Shown here in pieces: positions 17,490 to 25,312 of a DNA stretch of 64,000 nt. The position numbers were made by a program, and so were the translations under genes. How positions within the stretch are numbered: the stretch's first letter is position 1; the number at the start of each line of letters is the position of its first letter. The DNA is from Paenibacillus phyllosphaerae. Its GTDB lineage: Bacteria > Bacillota > Bacilli > Paenibacillales > Paenibacillaceae. The notes under the pieces were generated by a model, which worked only from the letters and a program-made list of their open reading frames with translations, did not search any database and was not told the origin of the DNA. The stretch covers positions 112,716-176,715 of the forward strand of contig NZ_JACHXK010000017.1 in assembly GCF_014192105.1 (NCBI RefSeq). Reading direction: 5' to 3'.

Positions 17490-18335
17490 ATGCGTACATT
17501 AGAAGCCCAAGGTCTCGGCCTGTCTTATGGCGGCGCTTATATCTTCGAAGATTTGAACTTGTCGCTGCCCAAGGGGAAGATCACCGTCTTTATCGGCAGC
17601 AACGGCTGCGGCAAATCGACGCTGCTGCGCTCGATGGCCCGGCTGCTCAAGCCGCAGCGCGGCTCCGTCTTACTGGAGGGCCACGATATTGCGGGCATGT
17701 CGACGAAGGATGTCGCGCGCAAGCTGGCGATTCTGCCACAGGGACCGACGGCGCCGGAGGGTTTAACGGTATTGCAGTTGGTCAAGCAAGGGCGCTACCC
17801 TTATCAAAGCTGGATGAAGCAGTGGTCGCCGGAGGACGAAGCGGCCGTCGCGTCGGCGCTCGAAGCGACGGGGATGAGCGGGCTTGCCGACCGAGCGGTC
17901 GATTCGCTCTCCGGCGGTCAGCGCCAGCGGGCCTGGATCGCCATGACGCTCGCGCAGGGCACGCCGATCATTCTGCTTGACGAGCCGACGACTTATCTCG
18001 ACCTCACGCATCAGATCGAGGTGCTGGACCTGCTCCATGAGATGAACGTACAGCATCAGCATACGATCGTGATGGTGCTGCACGATATTAATCTCGCCTG
18101 CCGCTATGCGGACCATATCGTCGCGATACGCCAAGGGAAGGTGGAGGCTCAGGGCAAACCGGAGGATGTCATCGATGCGCGGCTGATCGAGACGGTCTTC
18201 TCCCTCAAGTGCGAGATCATGCCGGATCCGCTCTACGGCACGCCGATGATTATCCCTTATGCCAAAAACCGTGTACAGGCTGCCCGGACCGCCAAGCGGG
18301 AAGCGACTCCCGACATGGAACCGTCCACGGTCTAA
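17490..18335 (+). CDS. Iron-siderophore ABC transporter ATP-binding protein
   Basis: A 281-residue ABC ATPase: Walker A IGSNGCGKSTLLRS, Q-loop region ILPQGP, signature LSGGQRQRAWIAM, Walker B IILLDEPTTYLDL and switch His in MVLHDINLA. These are the FhuC/FecE forms. Start ATG 17490 has ACAGGAGG nine bases upstream; an in-frame ATG at 17349 lies inside the upstream permease gene. It is the last gene of the operon and powers import through the two FecCD permeases. Confidence 0.94.
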   Translation: MRTLEAQGLGLSYGGAYIFEDLNLSLPKGKITVFIGSNGCGKSTLLRSMARLLKPQRGSVLLEGHDIAGMSTKDVARKLAILPQGPTAPEGLTVLQLVKQGRYPYQSWMKQWSPEDEAAVASALEATGMSGLADRAVDSLSGGQRQRAWIAMTLAQGTPIILLDEPTTYLDLTHQIEVLDLLHEMNVQHQHTIVMVLHDINLACRYADHIVAIRQGKVEAQGKPEDVIDARLIETVFSLKCEIMPDPLYGTPMIIPYAKNRVQAARTAKREATPDMEPSTV

Positions 18336-18346
18336 GCCTAACCCAA

Positions 18347-18385
18347 AAAGCCCGCGTCTTCCGAGCGAAGACGCGGGCTTTTTGG
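18347..18385. terminator. Bidirectional terminator after the siderophore operon
   Basis: A perfect 15-bp stem (18347-18361 with 18367-18381, loop CGAGC) is flanked by T runs on one strand and A runs on the other. It separates the siderophore operon from the convergent carbamoyltransferase gene. Confidence 0.9.
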
Positions 18386-18439
18386 TTATTTGTTCGGTTC
18401 AGGAGGAATATTGCCGCCTCCCGAATGCTGCCTCACGGG

Positions 18440-19327
18440 TTAAGCATGAACGACCGGCCGTCCACCTGCCACGTCTTCCGCGGAGAGGCCCAAGCTATAT
18501 AACAGGATCGCCTGTTGGACAGGCAGCAAGCTTGCCTTGAACGAATAGCCGACGAACGCGTCGGACGCGATCGCGCAATCGCTGACCTCTTCGCCGCGAT
18601 AGAAGGGCGGACACGGAATGAGCAGCACATCCTGCGCGGCTAGCCGCAGCCGCTCCGACGTAATTTGATAACGCGAGATATAGTCGTCGTAGCGCAAATA
18701 ACCGGGAAGCGAATCGGTCAGGATGACGTCGCTTCCTGCAAGGGCCGGATCCAGTTCGGTATGGAACGTATAGAATGGCCGGTCTTCGCCTAGCCGTTCG
18801 CCCTGCACGCATACATGGTGGAAGTCGAGGCCCAGCACTTCGGCTGCTTCCATCCAGGAACGGCTGATGTTGCCCACTGGTCCGACGAAGGTATAACGCA
18901 GCGACCGGTAATGCGGCCGCAAGGCGCGAAGGGCATACAGGTCGGCGAGAATCTCGCAAGGATGGCCTTCGCTGCTCATCGCATTCACCACAGGGATGGA
19001 TGAAACGGCGGCAAGCTCTGCAATACGTTCATGATGGGGATGCCGGACGATAAGACCGTCTGCCCAATTGGCGAGATAGCCGGCGACGTCGCGTAGCGCC
19101 TCCCGTTTGTCGAGGGAAGCAGGGGGGAAGAGGATGGAATGTCCGCCGAGAGCGGCGATTCCTCGCTCGAACGTCACCCGGGTCCGGAGGCTCGTCTCCG
19201 GGAAGAACAGGATGAACGTTCTTCCCGCGAGCAACCGCTGTCCCGGATGGGCTGAAAGCTGGTCGGCGAGCTCGAGAATGGCTTCCAGCTGCTCCGACGT
19301 TAGGTCGGCAAGCTGAATCATATGCAT
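18440..19327 (-). CDS. Divergent ornithine/aspartate carbamoyltransferase family protein
   Basis: A 295-residue transcarbamoylase. The carbamoyl-phosphate loop is present as ETSLRTRVTFE (SxRTR). HPCEILADL replaces the usual HPxQ, changing Gln to Glu. The ornithine-site SMG loop is missing, with TDSLPG in its place. The HCLP loop is replaced by PCPPFYRGEEVS, which looks more like the HPGPxNRG loop of aspartate carbamoyltransferase. The fold is clear, but ornithine as substrate is doubtful. The start at 19327 has AAGGAGG seven bases upstream. Three ARG-like boxes overlap its promoter, so arginine control by ArgR/AhrC is likely. No other arginine gene is nearby. Confidence 0.8.
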   Translation of the reverse strand: MHMIQLADLTSEQLEAILELADQLSAHPGQRLLAGRTFILFFPETSLRTRVTFERGIAALGGHSILFPPASLDKREALRDVAGYLANWADGLIVRHPHHERIAELAAVSSIPVVNAMSSEGHPCEILADLYALRALRPHYRSLRYTFVGPVGNISRSWMEAAEVLGLDFHHVCVQGERLGEDRPFYTFHTELDPALAGSDVILTDSLPGYLRYDDYISRYQITSERLRLAAQDVLLIPCPPFYRGEEVSDCAIASDAFVGYSFKASLLPVQQAILLYSLGLSAEDVAGGRPVVHA

Positions 19328-19365
19328 GAGGGATCCTCCTTAACTCCGGCCTATCTAGACCGATG

Positions 19366-19420
19366 CGTATTTTTATACAACAGATTAAATAAATATACAA
19401 TCCAATGGATAAAAATACAA
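19366..19420 (-). promoter_or_regulatory. Promoter overlapped by three ARG-like boxes
   Basis: Three 14-bp units of the form [CT][GA]NAT-WWWW-ATACA begin at 19366, 19386 and 19406, exactly 20 bp apart. They resemble the ArgR/AhrC box TGAATwwwwATTCA; the unit at 19406 matches best. On the minus strand TTGTAT (19400-19395), a 17-bp spacer and TATAAA (19377-19372) form a promoter inside this array. Confidence 0.6.
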
Positions 19421-19424
19421 CGAA

Positions 19425-19449
19425 AACCGCCCTCGCGAAGAAGGCGGTT
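19425..19449 (-). terminator. Terminator of the chromate transporter operon
   Basis: On the minus strand AACCGCC (19449-19443) pairs with GGCGGTT (19431-19425) and is followed by a short T-rich stretch. It lies just past the stop codon at 19458. Confidence 0.65.
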
Positions 19450-19457
19450 CTCGTCGT

Positions 19458-20003
19458 TCATATAATGACATGCGACAGCACGAGGCCGCCGTACACGAAT
19501 GCGATACAGATAACGATCGCCGGATGGACTTTCTTACGCTCCATCAGCCAGTATGCGACGGCAGCGATCGCGAGCGATTGCCATATGCCTGCCGATTCGA
19601 AGGCGGTCGAACCCATCTGCCAGGTGAGCAGCACCATCATGATCGCGATGATCGGCTGCACGAGCAGCGTCATTCCTTTAACGACCGGCGACGTGCGGTG
19701 CTTCTGCAGCAAGTTCAGCAGGAAGATGAGCGCGACGGCCGAAGGGACGACCGTTGCGGCAAGCGCGATGATCATCCCGATTACCCCGAGTTGGTCATAG
19801 CCGACGAAGGCGGCAATCTTCGTGGCGATCGGTCCCGGGAGCGCATTGCCCAGAGCGAGAATATTCGAGAATTGTTCATCTGTCGTCCACTGGTAACGGT
19901 CGACGATCTCGTGATACATAAGCGGAATCGAAGCGGGTCCGCCCCCATAGCCGAGCACGTTAGCGACGAAGAAGCCGAGCAGCAGTTCAAGCCAATCCAT
20001 CAT
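19458..20003 (-). CDS. Chromate transporter, short-chain subunit (second gene)
   Basis: A 181-residue membrane protein of the ChrA/CHR family (NVLGYGGGPASIPLMYHE at the N-terminus, then LGNALPGPIATKIAAFVGY). It is half the length of classic ChrA. It lies two bases after the similar gene at 20006-20641, matching the two-gene short-chain CHR arrangement (B. subtilis YwrA/YwrB type), in which the halves insert in opposite topology. Export of chromate, or transport of a related oxyanion, is expected. Confidence 0.9.
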   Translation of the reverse strand: MMDWLELLLGFFVANVLGYGGGPASIPLMYHEIVDRYQWTTDEQFSNILALGNALPGPIATKIAAFVGYDQLGVIGMIIALAATVVPSAVALIFLLNLLQKHRTSPVVKGMTLLVQPIIAIMMVLLTWQMGSTAFESAGIWQSLAIAAVAYWLMERKKVHPAIVICIAFVYGGLVLSHVII

Positions 20004-20005
20004 GA

Positions 20006-20641
20006 TTACTCGCCTCCTCCCGTCTCATTCACGCGTTCGCCTTTGCCCTTGGTTTTGCGCTGCTTCCACCAGGCGAGCAGTTTGAAATGCACCGCGCCGT
20101 AGCCGAGGAACAACGCGATGGCGACCGCATCTTGAATGTCGATCACCTGCAGCAGCAAGAAAGCGATCAGGAAGAAGCCGAAGCCCGCATATTTGCCCAA
20201 GCCTTTGACGGCCCGCTGCGCGAATTCGTACGCCATAACGCCGAGCATCACGGCGATGACCGGAATAACCGCGGCGATCATGCCTTGAATAATCGGGTTA
20301 TCCCGCAAGTAATTGACCGCTGAGAGCAAGGCGACCATCGCGATGGCCGATGGCATGATATGCGCGAGGACGGCGACGACCGCGCCCAGCGTCCCTTGCT
20401 TGCGGTAGCCTAGATAGGCCGCCATCTTCGTAGCGATCGGTCCGGGAAGCGCGTTGGCGAGCGCCAGAATTTCGGCGAATTCGTCATCCCCCAGCCAGCG
20501 GTATCGCGTGACCGCTTCGTATCGGATGAGCGGTATAACGGACGGTCCGCCTCCGTAGCCAAGCACGCCTGTCTTGAACATCGCCCAGGATAGCGCGGCG
20601 TAGTGTCGTTCGTGTTCCTTCTCCATATGTACGAGCTTCAT
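20006..20641 (-). CDS. Chromate transporter, short-chain subunit (first gene)
   Basis: A CHR-family half transporter of about 211 residues (GVLGYGGGPSVIPLIRYEAV, LANALPGPIATKMAAYLGY). It is homologous to its downstream partner, so the pair arose by duplication. The start is uncertain: ATG 20641 and ATG 20626 are both in frame, and the AGAGGGG site is too close to the first. A Lys/Gly-rich cytoplasmic tail ends the protein. Confidence 0.88.
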   Translation of the reverse strand: MKLVHMEKEHERHYAALSWAMFKTGVLGYGGGPSVIPLIRYEAVTRYRWLGDDEFAEILALANALPGPIATKMAAYLGYRKQGTLGAVVAVLAHIMPSAIAMVALLSAVNYLRDNPIIQGMIAAVIPVIAVMLGVMAYEFAQRAVKGLGKYAGFGFFLIAFLLLQVIDIQDAVAIALFLGYGAVHFKLLAWWKQRKTKGKGERVNETGGGE

Positions 20642-20778
20642 TCCCCTCTGCCAGATTCGACCGTGTCCGAGCAGCCGCTTCGCCTGCCCGAGGTACATGC
20701 GGCGGTACGTAGAGCAGCCCTATGATAGGTCTTACTATAAAACGGCCGACGCCTACTTTTCAATCCAAGGGAGGAAAA

Positions 20779-20943
20779 ATGCACGATGCCACCCAAATAT
20801 CCGTCGGAGGGCTGTGCATGATGCACGGTGGGGACTGTGGGGTTTGCCTATCGGATCTGGCAGGCATGACATCCATTCCCGGTTATAATCGGCTGCAGGA
20901 TGCATGTATAATGATGATTCAGCATGATCATCGGGGATGCTAG
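20779..20943 (+). CDS. Small Cys-rich ORF upstream of the five-PAS kinase
   Basis: A 54-residue ORF with an excellent ribosome site (AAGGGAGG, four bases before ATG). The peptide starts MHDATQISVGGLCMMHGGDC and contains Cys at positions 13, 20, 23, 43 and 54, including a CGVC pair and several His residues. It ends 48 bases before the kinase gene on the same strand. It has no signal peptide or Trp, so it is not an obvious ComX-type pheromone. It could be a metal or redox peptide, a signal precursor or a leader ORF. I know no family match. Confidence 0.5.
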   Translation: MHDATQISVGGLCMMHGGDCGVCLSDLAGMTSIPGYNRLQDACIMMIQHDHRGC

Positions 20944-20991
20944 TCATCAGTGTTGCAAGACGAACTTCAAATCTAGAGGGGGGAATCGGCG

Positions 20992-23900
20992 ATGGAGAAA
21001 CTGCCGTTCACAGACGGGCAGAGATACTTAAGCCGTCTGGATCATTTAATGGAGACGCTCGATATCGCCATTGTCTCTAACGATATTCTTCATAATACGA
21101 TCTCTGTTTCGCCAAGCATTCTGGCGATTACGGGATATCCGCCGGAGCATTTTTGGCATGCGCCCAATTGGACGAAGCTGATTATTCCGGAGGACCTGCC
21201 GGTACTTCATCAAGCGAGGGAGGATGCGCGTGCGCACTTGCCAAGTATATGCGAATATCGAATTCGCACGAAGGCCGGCGAATTGAAGTGGCTTCAGATC
21301 CGGACGGTTCCCATTGAGGAAGAAGGGAAGGCGAATTATTACGAATCCATCGTTGTGGATATTACCATCCGTAAGCGGAAGGAGCAGGAAATAGCGCTGC
21401 AAGAGCGAAGATACCGCTCGTTATTCGAGAACAACCGGGATCTTGTCATGGAATTCGACTTGGAGGGAAATCTAAAAGCAATCAATAAGGATACCGTAGC
21501 GCTGTTCGGCGCGACTGAAGAAGAGCTGTTGGGGGCGCCGATCTGCCAGTTCCTGCTGGACAGCGAACTTCCTAAGATCGAGGAGATGTTCGCGGCTGCC
21601 CGATCAGGGCACTCCCCGAGCGTGGAAGTGCTGTCGACGCCGATTCACGGCGTCTCGCTGTTATGGTCGGTCACTTGCGCCCCGATTATTCTGAATGGGG
21701 AGCTTCAAGGCATTTATGCCATTTGCCGCGATATTACCGAGCAGCGTCATCTGGAGTGCCAGCTGAAGGAATCGATTCGGTTGTTTCATCTGCTCACGGA
21801 GCATATGTCGGATGTGATCTCGATCGTAAGCGCTCAGGGCGGCGCAATCTTCATTTCGCCTTCGCTAGGCCACGTGCTCGGTTATGCTGCGGATGAATTC
21901 ATGGCCAGTCAGCCCTACCAATATGTCTACGCCGAGGATGCGCCGGTAGCCCGAGAGGCGATCGCGAAGGTAGTCGCAACAGGGCTTGCGCATGAGATCC
22001 GCTTGCGGTATGTGCACAAACAGGGACATTTGGTCGATATGGAACTTAAAGGCGCCCCTATATTCGATAAGGACGGCAAGGTCGTGAGCATCGTGGTCGT
22101 CGCGCGCGACATCTCCGCCAAGGTGTACAAGGAGAAGTTGCTTGAAGAGAGCGAGAGACGCTATCGCTCGCTAGTGGAATACTCGCCGCAAGCGATTGGG
22201 GCCGTCCGCAACGGCAAGCTCGTCTTTTTGAACAAGGCGGCGGCAGAACTGCTTGGAGCTGCAACCCCTCAGGAAGCGTTGGCCTGCCCGATCGAATATT
22301 TCTTGCCGGATGGCATGACCGCGGACGCTCTGGAGACGCTTGAACTGGATAAACCCTTCGAGATGAAAATCAGGCGCCTAGACGGCCGACTCATCCTGAT
22401 CGAAGCGCGTAAGGGCTACGAGCCGGAGACCGAGACGGAGGAGTATATCTTTCATGATATCAGCGAACGCAAACAGGCCGAACTCGCGCTTAAGGAAAGC
22501 GAGGAACGGTACAGGCAGCTGTTCGAGCTTTCGCCGGATGCCGTTATGGTCGTGAAAGACAAAAAGCTAGCTTTCATCAATCCTGCGGCCATTCGTCTGT
22601 TAGGTGCCTCCTCGAAAGAGGAACTGATCGGATACGACGTTTTCGGATTGATCGATAACACCTATAAAGCGAGTACGCATGAACGCATGCGCCAATTGGA
22701 GCAAGGCAACCGGGCTGAATTAACGGAATTGCGCCTTCTTCGTCTGGACGGCAGCGGCTTGGATATCGAGGTGACGAGTTCGCCGATTTCCTTCAATGGG
22801 GATTTCGCCTATCTGTCCGTCGTGAGGGACATTACGGCGCGCAAGAGGATGGAAGAGGAGAAGCATCTGGCCGAGCTTCGGCTGAAGGAGAGCGAGGAAC
22901 GTTTCCAACGGCTTCAAATACGCTTGGACCGGTTCTCCAAGGATCTGTTCTCCATTATGTCCGTCCACGAGCTGGAGCAGCGGCTGCTCCAAGAAATACA
23001 GGAGGTTCTGGCGGTGGAACAGGTGCAGCTGCTAACCCTTGACGGAGCAGGACGCTGCATCGTGGAGAAGGAAAGCTATCCCCACCAGCTGTGCCGGTAC
23101 CTTGAAGAAAATAACCCCAATCGCGAGATCGGTGAACTGAACGATTGCGAGGAGGGACATTACGTATACATCGGCAACTTTCACAATCAGGAGCACGTAC
23201 TGTATCTGAGCCGGCTTCCGATGCGGTCGCAGCACGAATCGAAGCTAGTATGGTTGAAGACGATGATCCGTTACGTGAACAACATCTACGATAATTTCAA
23301 AATGATCGAGGATCTTACGGCAGAGCTGAAGCAGACCAAGGAGAATCAGCAGGTACCGGCGTGGTTCTCCCGGTTCCTATTCACCTTATCGGAGAAGGAA
23401 CGCAAGTCGCTTGCGCAAGATCTGCATGACTCGGCGCTTCAGGAACAAATTATCTGGTACCGGAAGCTGGATATGCTCCTCTCCGAAGGAGGATTGAACG
23501 AGAACAGCCGTGATGAGCTGGAGCGGATCAGGGAAGGGCTGCTCGATGTCGTCTATCAGATTCGTCTGACGTGCAACGAATTGCGGCCGCCGCTTTTGAA
23601 GGAACTTGGCCTGGTGCCTTCGCTCCAGCAGCTGTTCGAGATTACCCAGCTCCGTTCGGATTACACGGTGGAATTCGAAGCGGTCCGGATCCGCGATCAA
23701 TTGAACGATGAGCTTGCGCTAAGCATTTACCGTATCGTACAGGAACTGCTCGCCAATGCCTCGAAGCATTCGAACGCGTCGGTGGTTCGTTTTCAGCTCG
23801 TGGATGACGGCGATTCGCTGCGGCTCTTGTACGCCGATAACGGAATCGGCATGAAGCATGTGACTACGGCTGCAAACGGCAGCATGGGTCTGAGCGGCAT

Positions 23901-24000
23901 CCAAGAGCGCGCGCGCAGCCTGAACGGTACGGTGCGGATTGAGCCGGATCTGCGGCCTGGTCTTTCAATTTCTATTCATTTTCCAACTTTATGGACATAA
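20992..24000 (+). CDS. Five-PAS sensor histidine kinase, HisKA_3 (DegS/ComP) type
   Basis: A 1002-residue soluble kinase. Five PAS domains follow one another at about residues 15-135, 138-255, 260-380, 385-495 and 500-625, most ending in D-I-[ST]-x-[RK]-type linkers. A GAF-like region spans about 640-780. The HisKA_3 motif SLAQDLHDSALQEQ places the phospho-acceptor His near 812. The HATPase domain ends the protein (ELLANASKHSNAS, DNGIGM, MGLSGIQERA). No membrane segment is seen, so it senses an internal signal, perhaps redox or a ligand. The response regulator gene starts just after its stop codon. Confidence 0.93.
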   Translation: MEKLPFTDGQRYLSRLDHLMETLDIAIVSNDILHNTISVSPSILAITGYPPEHFWHAPNWTKLIIPEDLPVLHQAREDARAHLPSICEYRIRTKAGELKWLQIRTVPIEEEGKANYYESIVVDITIRKRKEQEIALQERRYRSLFENNRDLVMEFDLEGNLKAINKDTVALFGATEEELLGAPICQFLLDSELPKIEEMFAAARSGHSPSVEVLSTPIHGVSLLWSVTCAPIILNGELQGIYAICRDITEQRHLECQLKESIRLFHLLTEHMSDVISIVSAQGGAIFISPSLGHVLGYAADEFMASQPYQYVYAEDAPVAREAIAKVVATGLAHEIRLRYVHKQGHLVDMELKGAPIFDKDGKVVSIVVVARDISAKVYKEKLLEESERRYRSLVEYSPQAIGAVRNGKLVFLNKAAAELLGAATPQEALACPIEYFLPDGMTADALETLELDKPFEMKIRRLDGRLILIEARKGYEPETETEEYIFHDISERKQAELALKESEERYRQLFELSPDAVMVVKDKKLAFINPAAIRLLGASSKEELIGYDVFGLIDNTYKASTHERMRQLEQGNRAELTELRLLRLDGSGLDIEVTSSPISFNGDFAYLSVVRDITARKRMEEEKHLAELRLKESEERFQRLQIRLDRFSKDLFSIMSVHELEQRLLQEIQEVLAVEQVQLLTLDGAGRCIVEKESYPHQLCRYLEENNPNREIGELNDCEEGHYVYIGNFHNQEHVLYLSRLPMRSQHESKLVWLKTMIRYVNNIYDNFKMIEDLTAELKQTKENQQVPAWFSRFLFTLSEKERKSLAQDLHDSALQEQIIWYRKLDMLLSEGGLNENSRDELERIREGLLDVVYQIRLTCNELRPPLLKELGLVPSLQQLFEITQLRSDYTVEFEAVRIRDQLNDELALSIYRIVQELLANASKHSNASVVRFQLVDDGDSLRLLYADNGIGMKHVTTAANGSMGLSGIQERARSLNGTVRIEPDLRPGLSISIHFPTLWT

Positions 24001-24014
24001 AGGGGTATGTGGGC

Positions 24015-24668
24015 TTGATACGAGTATTAATCGTCGATGATCATCCGTCCGTCATGGAAGGGACGCGCGCCATGCTGGAGAAAGCCGGCGATATCGATGT
24101 CACGATCAGCACATCCGCTTCGGAGGCGTTGTCGATCATTCCGGATGGCCGATTCGATGTGATGCTGTTTGATTTATATATGCCGCAGATGAACGGCCTG
24201 GAATTGGCCAAGGAAGTGCTGCAGACGACTCCGAACGCAGTCATTCTCATTTATACCGGGTATGATATAACGCCGCATTTCAATCTGTTCATGGACAGCG
24301 GGGTATCCGGCTTCGTCTCCAAGACGGCGACGCAAGATCAGCTGGTGACCGCCATACGCTGCGCGCTGCGCGGCGAGGTGGTGCTTCCGCTTGGCTTGCT
24401 CAAGGAGCTGCGGCGCGGCACGGCGGCAGCCGGTTCCGCCGATAAGCCGGAGGCAACCGCCTCGATTACGGCGAAGGACATCGAGATTCTGAAGCACCTC
24501 GCCAAAGGCAAAAGCAATCGCGAAATTGCCGATACGATGCTGATGAGCCAGCGATCGCTCGAGTACGGGTTAACGCAAATCTTCCAGAGGCTTCAGGTGA
24601 AGTCTCGCGTGGAGGCCGTCGTGAAGGCGAAGGAGCTGAAAATCCTGCTGTCCGACGACTTCCTGTAA
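24015..24668 (+). CDS. LuxR/NarL-type response regulator
   Basis: A 217-residue regulator. The receiver domain (IRVLIVDDHPSVMEG) has its phospho-acceptor Asp in VMLFDLYMP near residue 53. The LuxR-type HTH is at about 150-215 (ILKHLAKGKSNREIADTMLM). TTG 24015 has AAAGGGG nine bases upstream and gives a normal N-terminus. ATG 23991, which overlaps the kinase gene, lacks a site. With the preceding kinase it forms a DegSU/ComPA-like two-component pair. Targets are unknown. Confidence 0.92.
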   Translation: MIRVLIVDDHPSVMEGTRAMLEKAGDIDVTISTSASEALSIIPDGRFDVMLFDLYMPQMNGLELAKEVLQTTPNAVILIYTGYDITPHFNLFMDSGVSGFVSKTATQDQLVTAIRCALRGEVVLPLGLLKELRRGTAAAGSADKPEATASITAKDIEILKHLAKGKSNREIADTMLMSQRSLEYGLTQIFQRLQVKSRVEAVVKAKELKILLSDDFL

Positions 24669-24686
24669 ATAACCAAGCAAGAGATG

Positions 24687-24724
24687 AACAACCTCCCGCC
24701 TATGAAGGCCCGGGAGGTTGTTTT
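24687..24724 (+). terminator. Terminator of the two-component operon
   Basis: AACAACCTCCCG (24687-24698) pairs with CGGGAGGTTGTT (24711-24722) and is followed by TTTT. It separates the two-component pair from the chemosensory cluster. Confidence 0.85.
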
Positions 24725-24762
24725 GCGTTTACGAACCTGGGTAGCGGCCCGCTTGCGGGGAC

Positions 24763-24781
24763 CGCGCAATTTAATTGCGCG
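24763..24781. promoter_or_regulatory. Perfect 19-bp palindrome before the chemosensory cluster
   Basis: CGCGCAAT-TTA-ATTGCGCG is a perfect inverted repeat. A second GC-rich inverted repeat lies just before it (24744-24766). Both sit between the upstream terminator and cheW, where an operator would be expected. The protein that binds is unknown. Confidence 0.45.
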
Positions 24782-24874
24782 ATACCGCGCATGGTTTTCG
24801 GTTTCCGGCGGAGCTTGGCCTTGTATAGTGAATACATGAAGAGAGCAACGACCTCATGGAGGAGGGAAGTTAAC

Positions 24875-25300
24875 GTGGAGACGGAGCAAGAATTGCAATA
24901 CGTTGTCATCGCGCTGGGTCAAGAGCGCTATGGCATTCATATATCCGAAGTCTATGAAATCATTAAGATGCAAGCCATTACGGCGGTTCCCAAGAGTCAG
25001 CCTTTTCTCGAGGGCGTCACGAATTTGCGGGGCAAGATTCTGCCGGTCATTAACTTGCGCAGACGGTTTAAGATGGAGCCGGCCGACAACAGCAAGCATA
25101 CCCGGATCGTCGTGGCCAAGTACAAGGACGAGCTGGTCGGAATCGTGGTGGATGCGGTGGAACAGGTGACCACCTTTACCGAGATTCAGCCGACCTCCGA
25201 TACGTCCTCGGCGGTCGACCGCCATTTTATGCAGGGGATCGGGCTGGTTCAGGAAGAGATTACGTGCGTGTTAAATATCGAACAAGTATTGGCGGGGTAA
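24875..25300 (+). CDS. cheW: Chemotaxis coupling protein CheW
   Basis: A 141-residue CheW domain (YVVIALGQERYGIHISEVYE, ITAVPKSQPFLEGVTNLRGK, VVDAVEQV). It links receptors to CheA. The start is GTG 24875, with GGAGGGAAG five bases upstream; longer in-frame versions from 24791 lack a site. It is the first gene of the cluster cheW-cheA-receptor-cheR-cheB. Confidence 0.94.
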   Translation: METEQELQYVVIALGQERYGIHISEVYEIIKMQAITAVPKSQPFLEGVTNLRGKILPVINLRRRFKMEPADNSKHTRIVVAKYKDELVGIVVDAVEQVTTFTEIQPTSDTSSAVDRHFMQGIGLVQEEITCVLNIEQVLAG

Positions 25301-25312
25301 GGGGGGAAGACA

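Noticed and set aside
20779..20943. The Cys-rich ORF as a lanthipeptide or bacteriocin precursor
   Set aside because: No modification enzyme, protease or dedicated exporter gene is adjacent, and there is no recognisable leader peptide motif.
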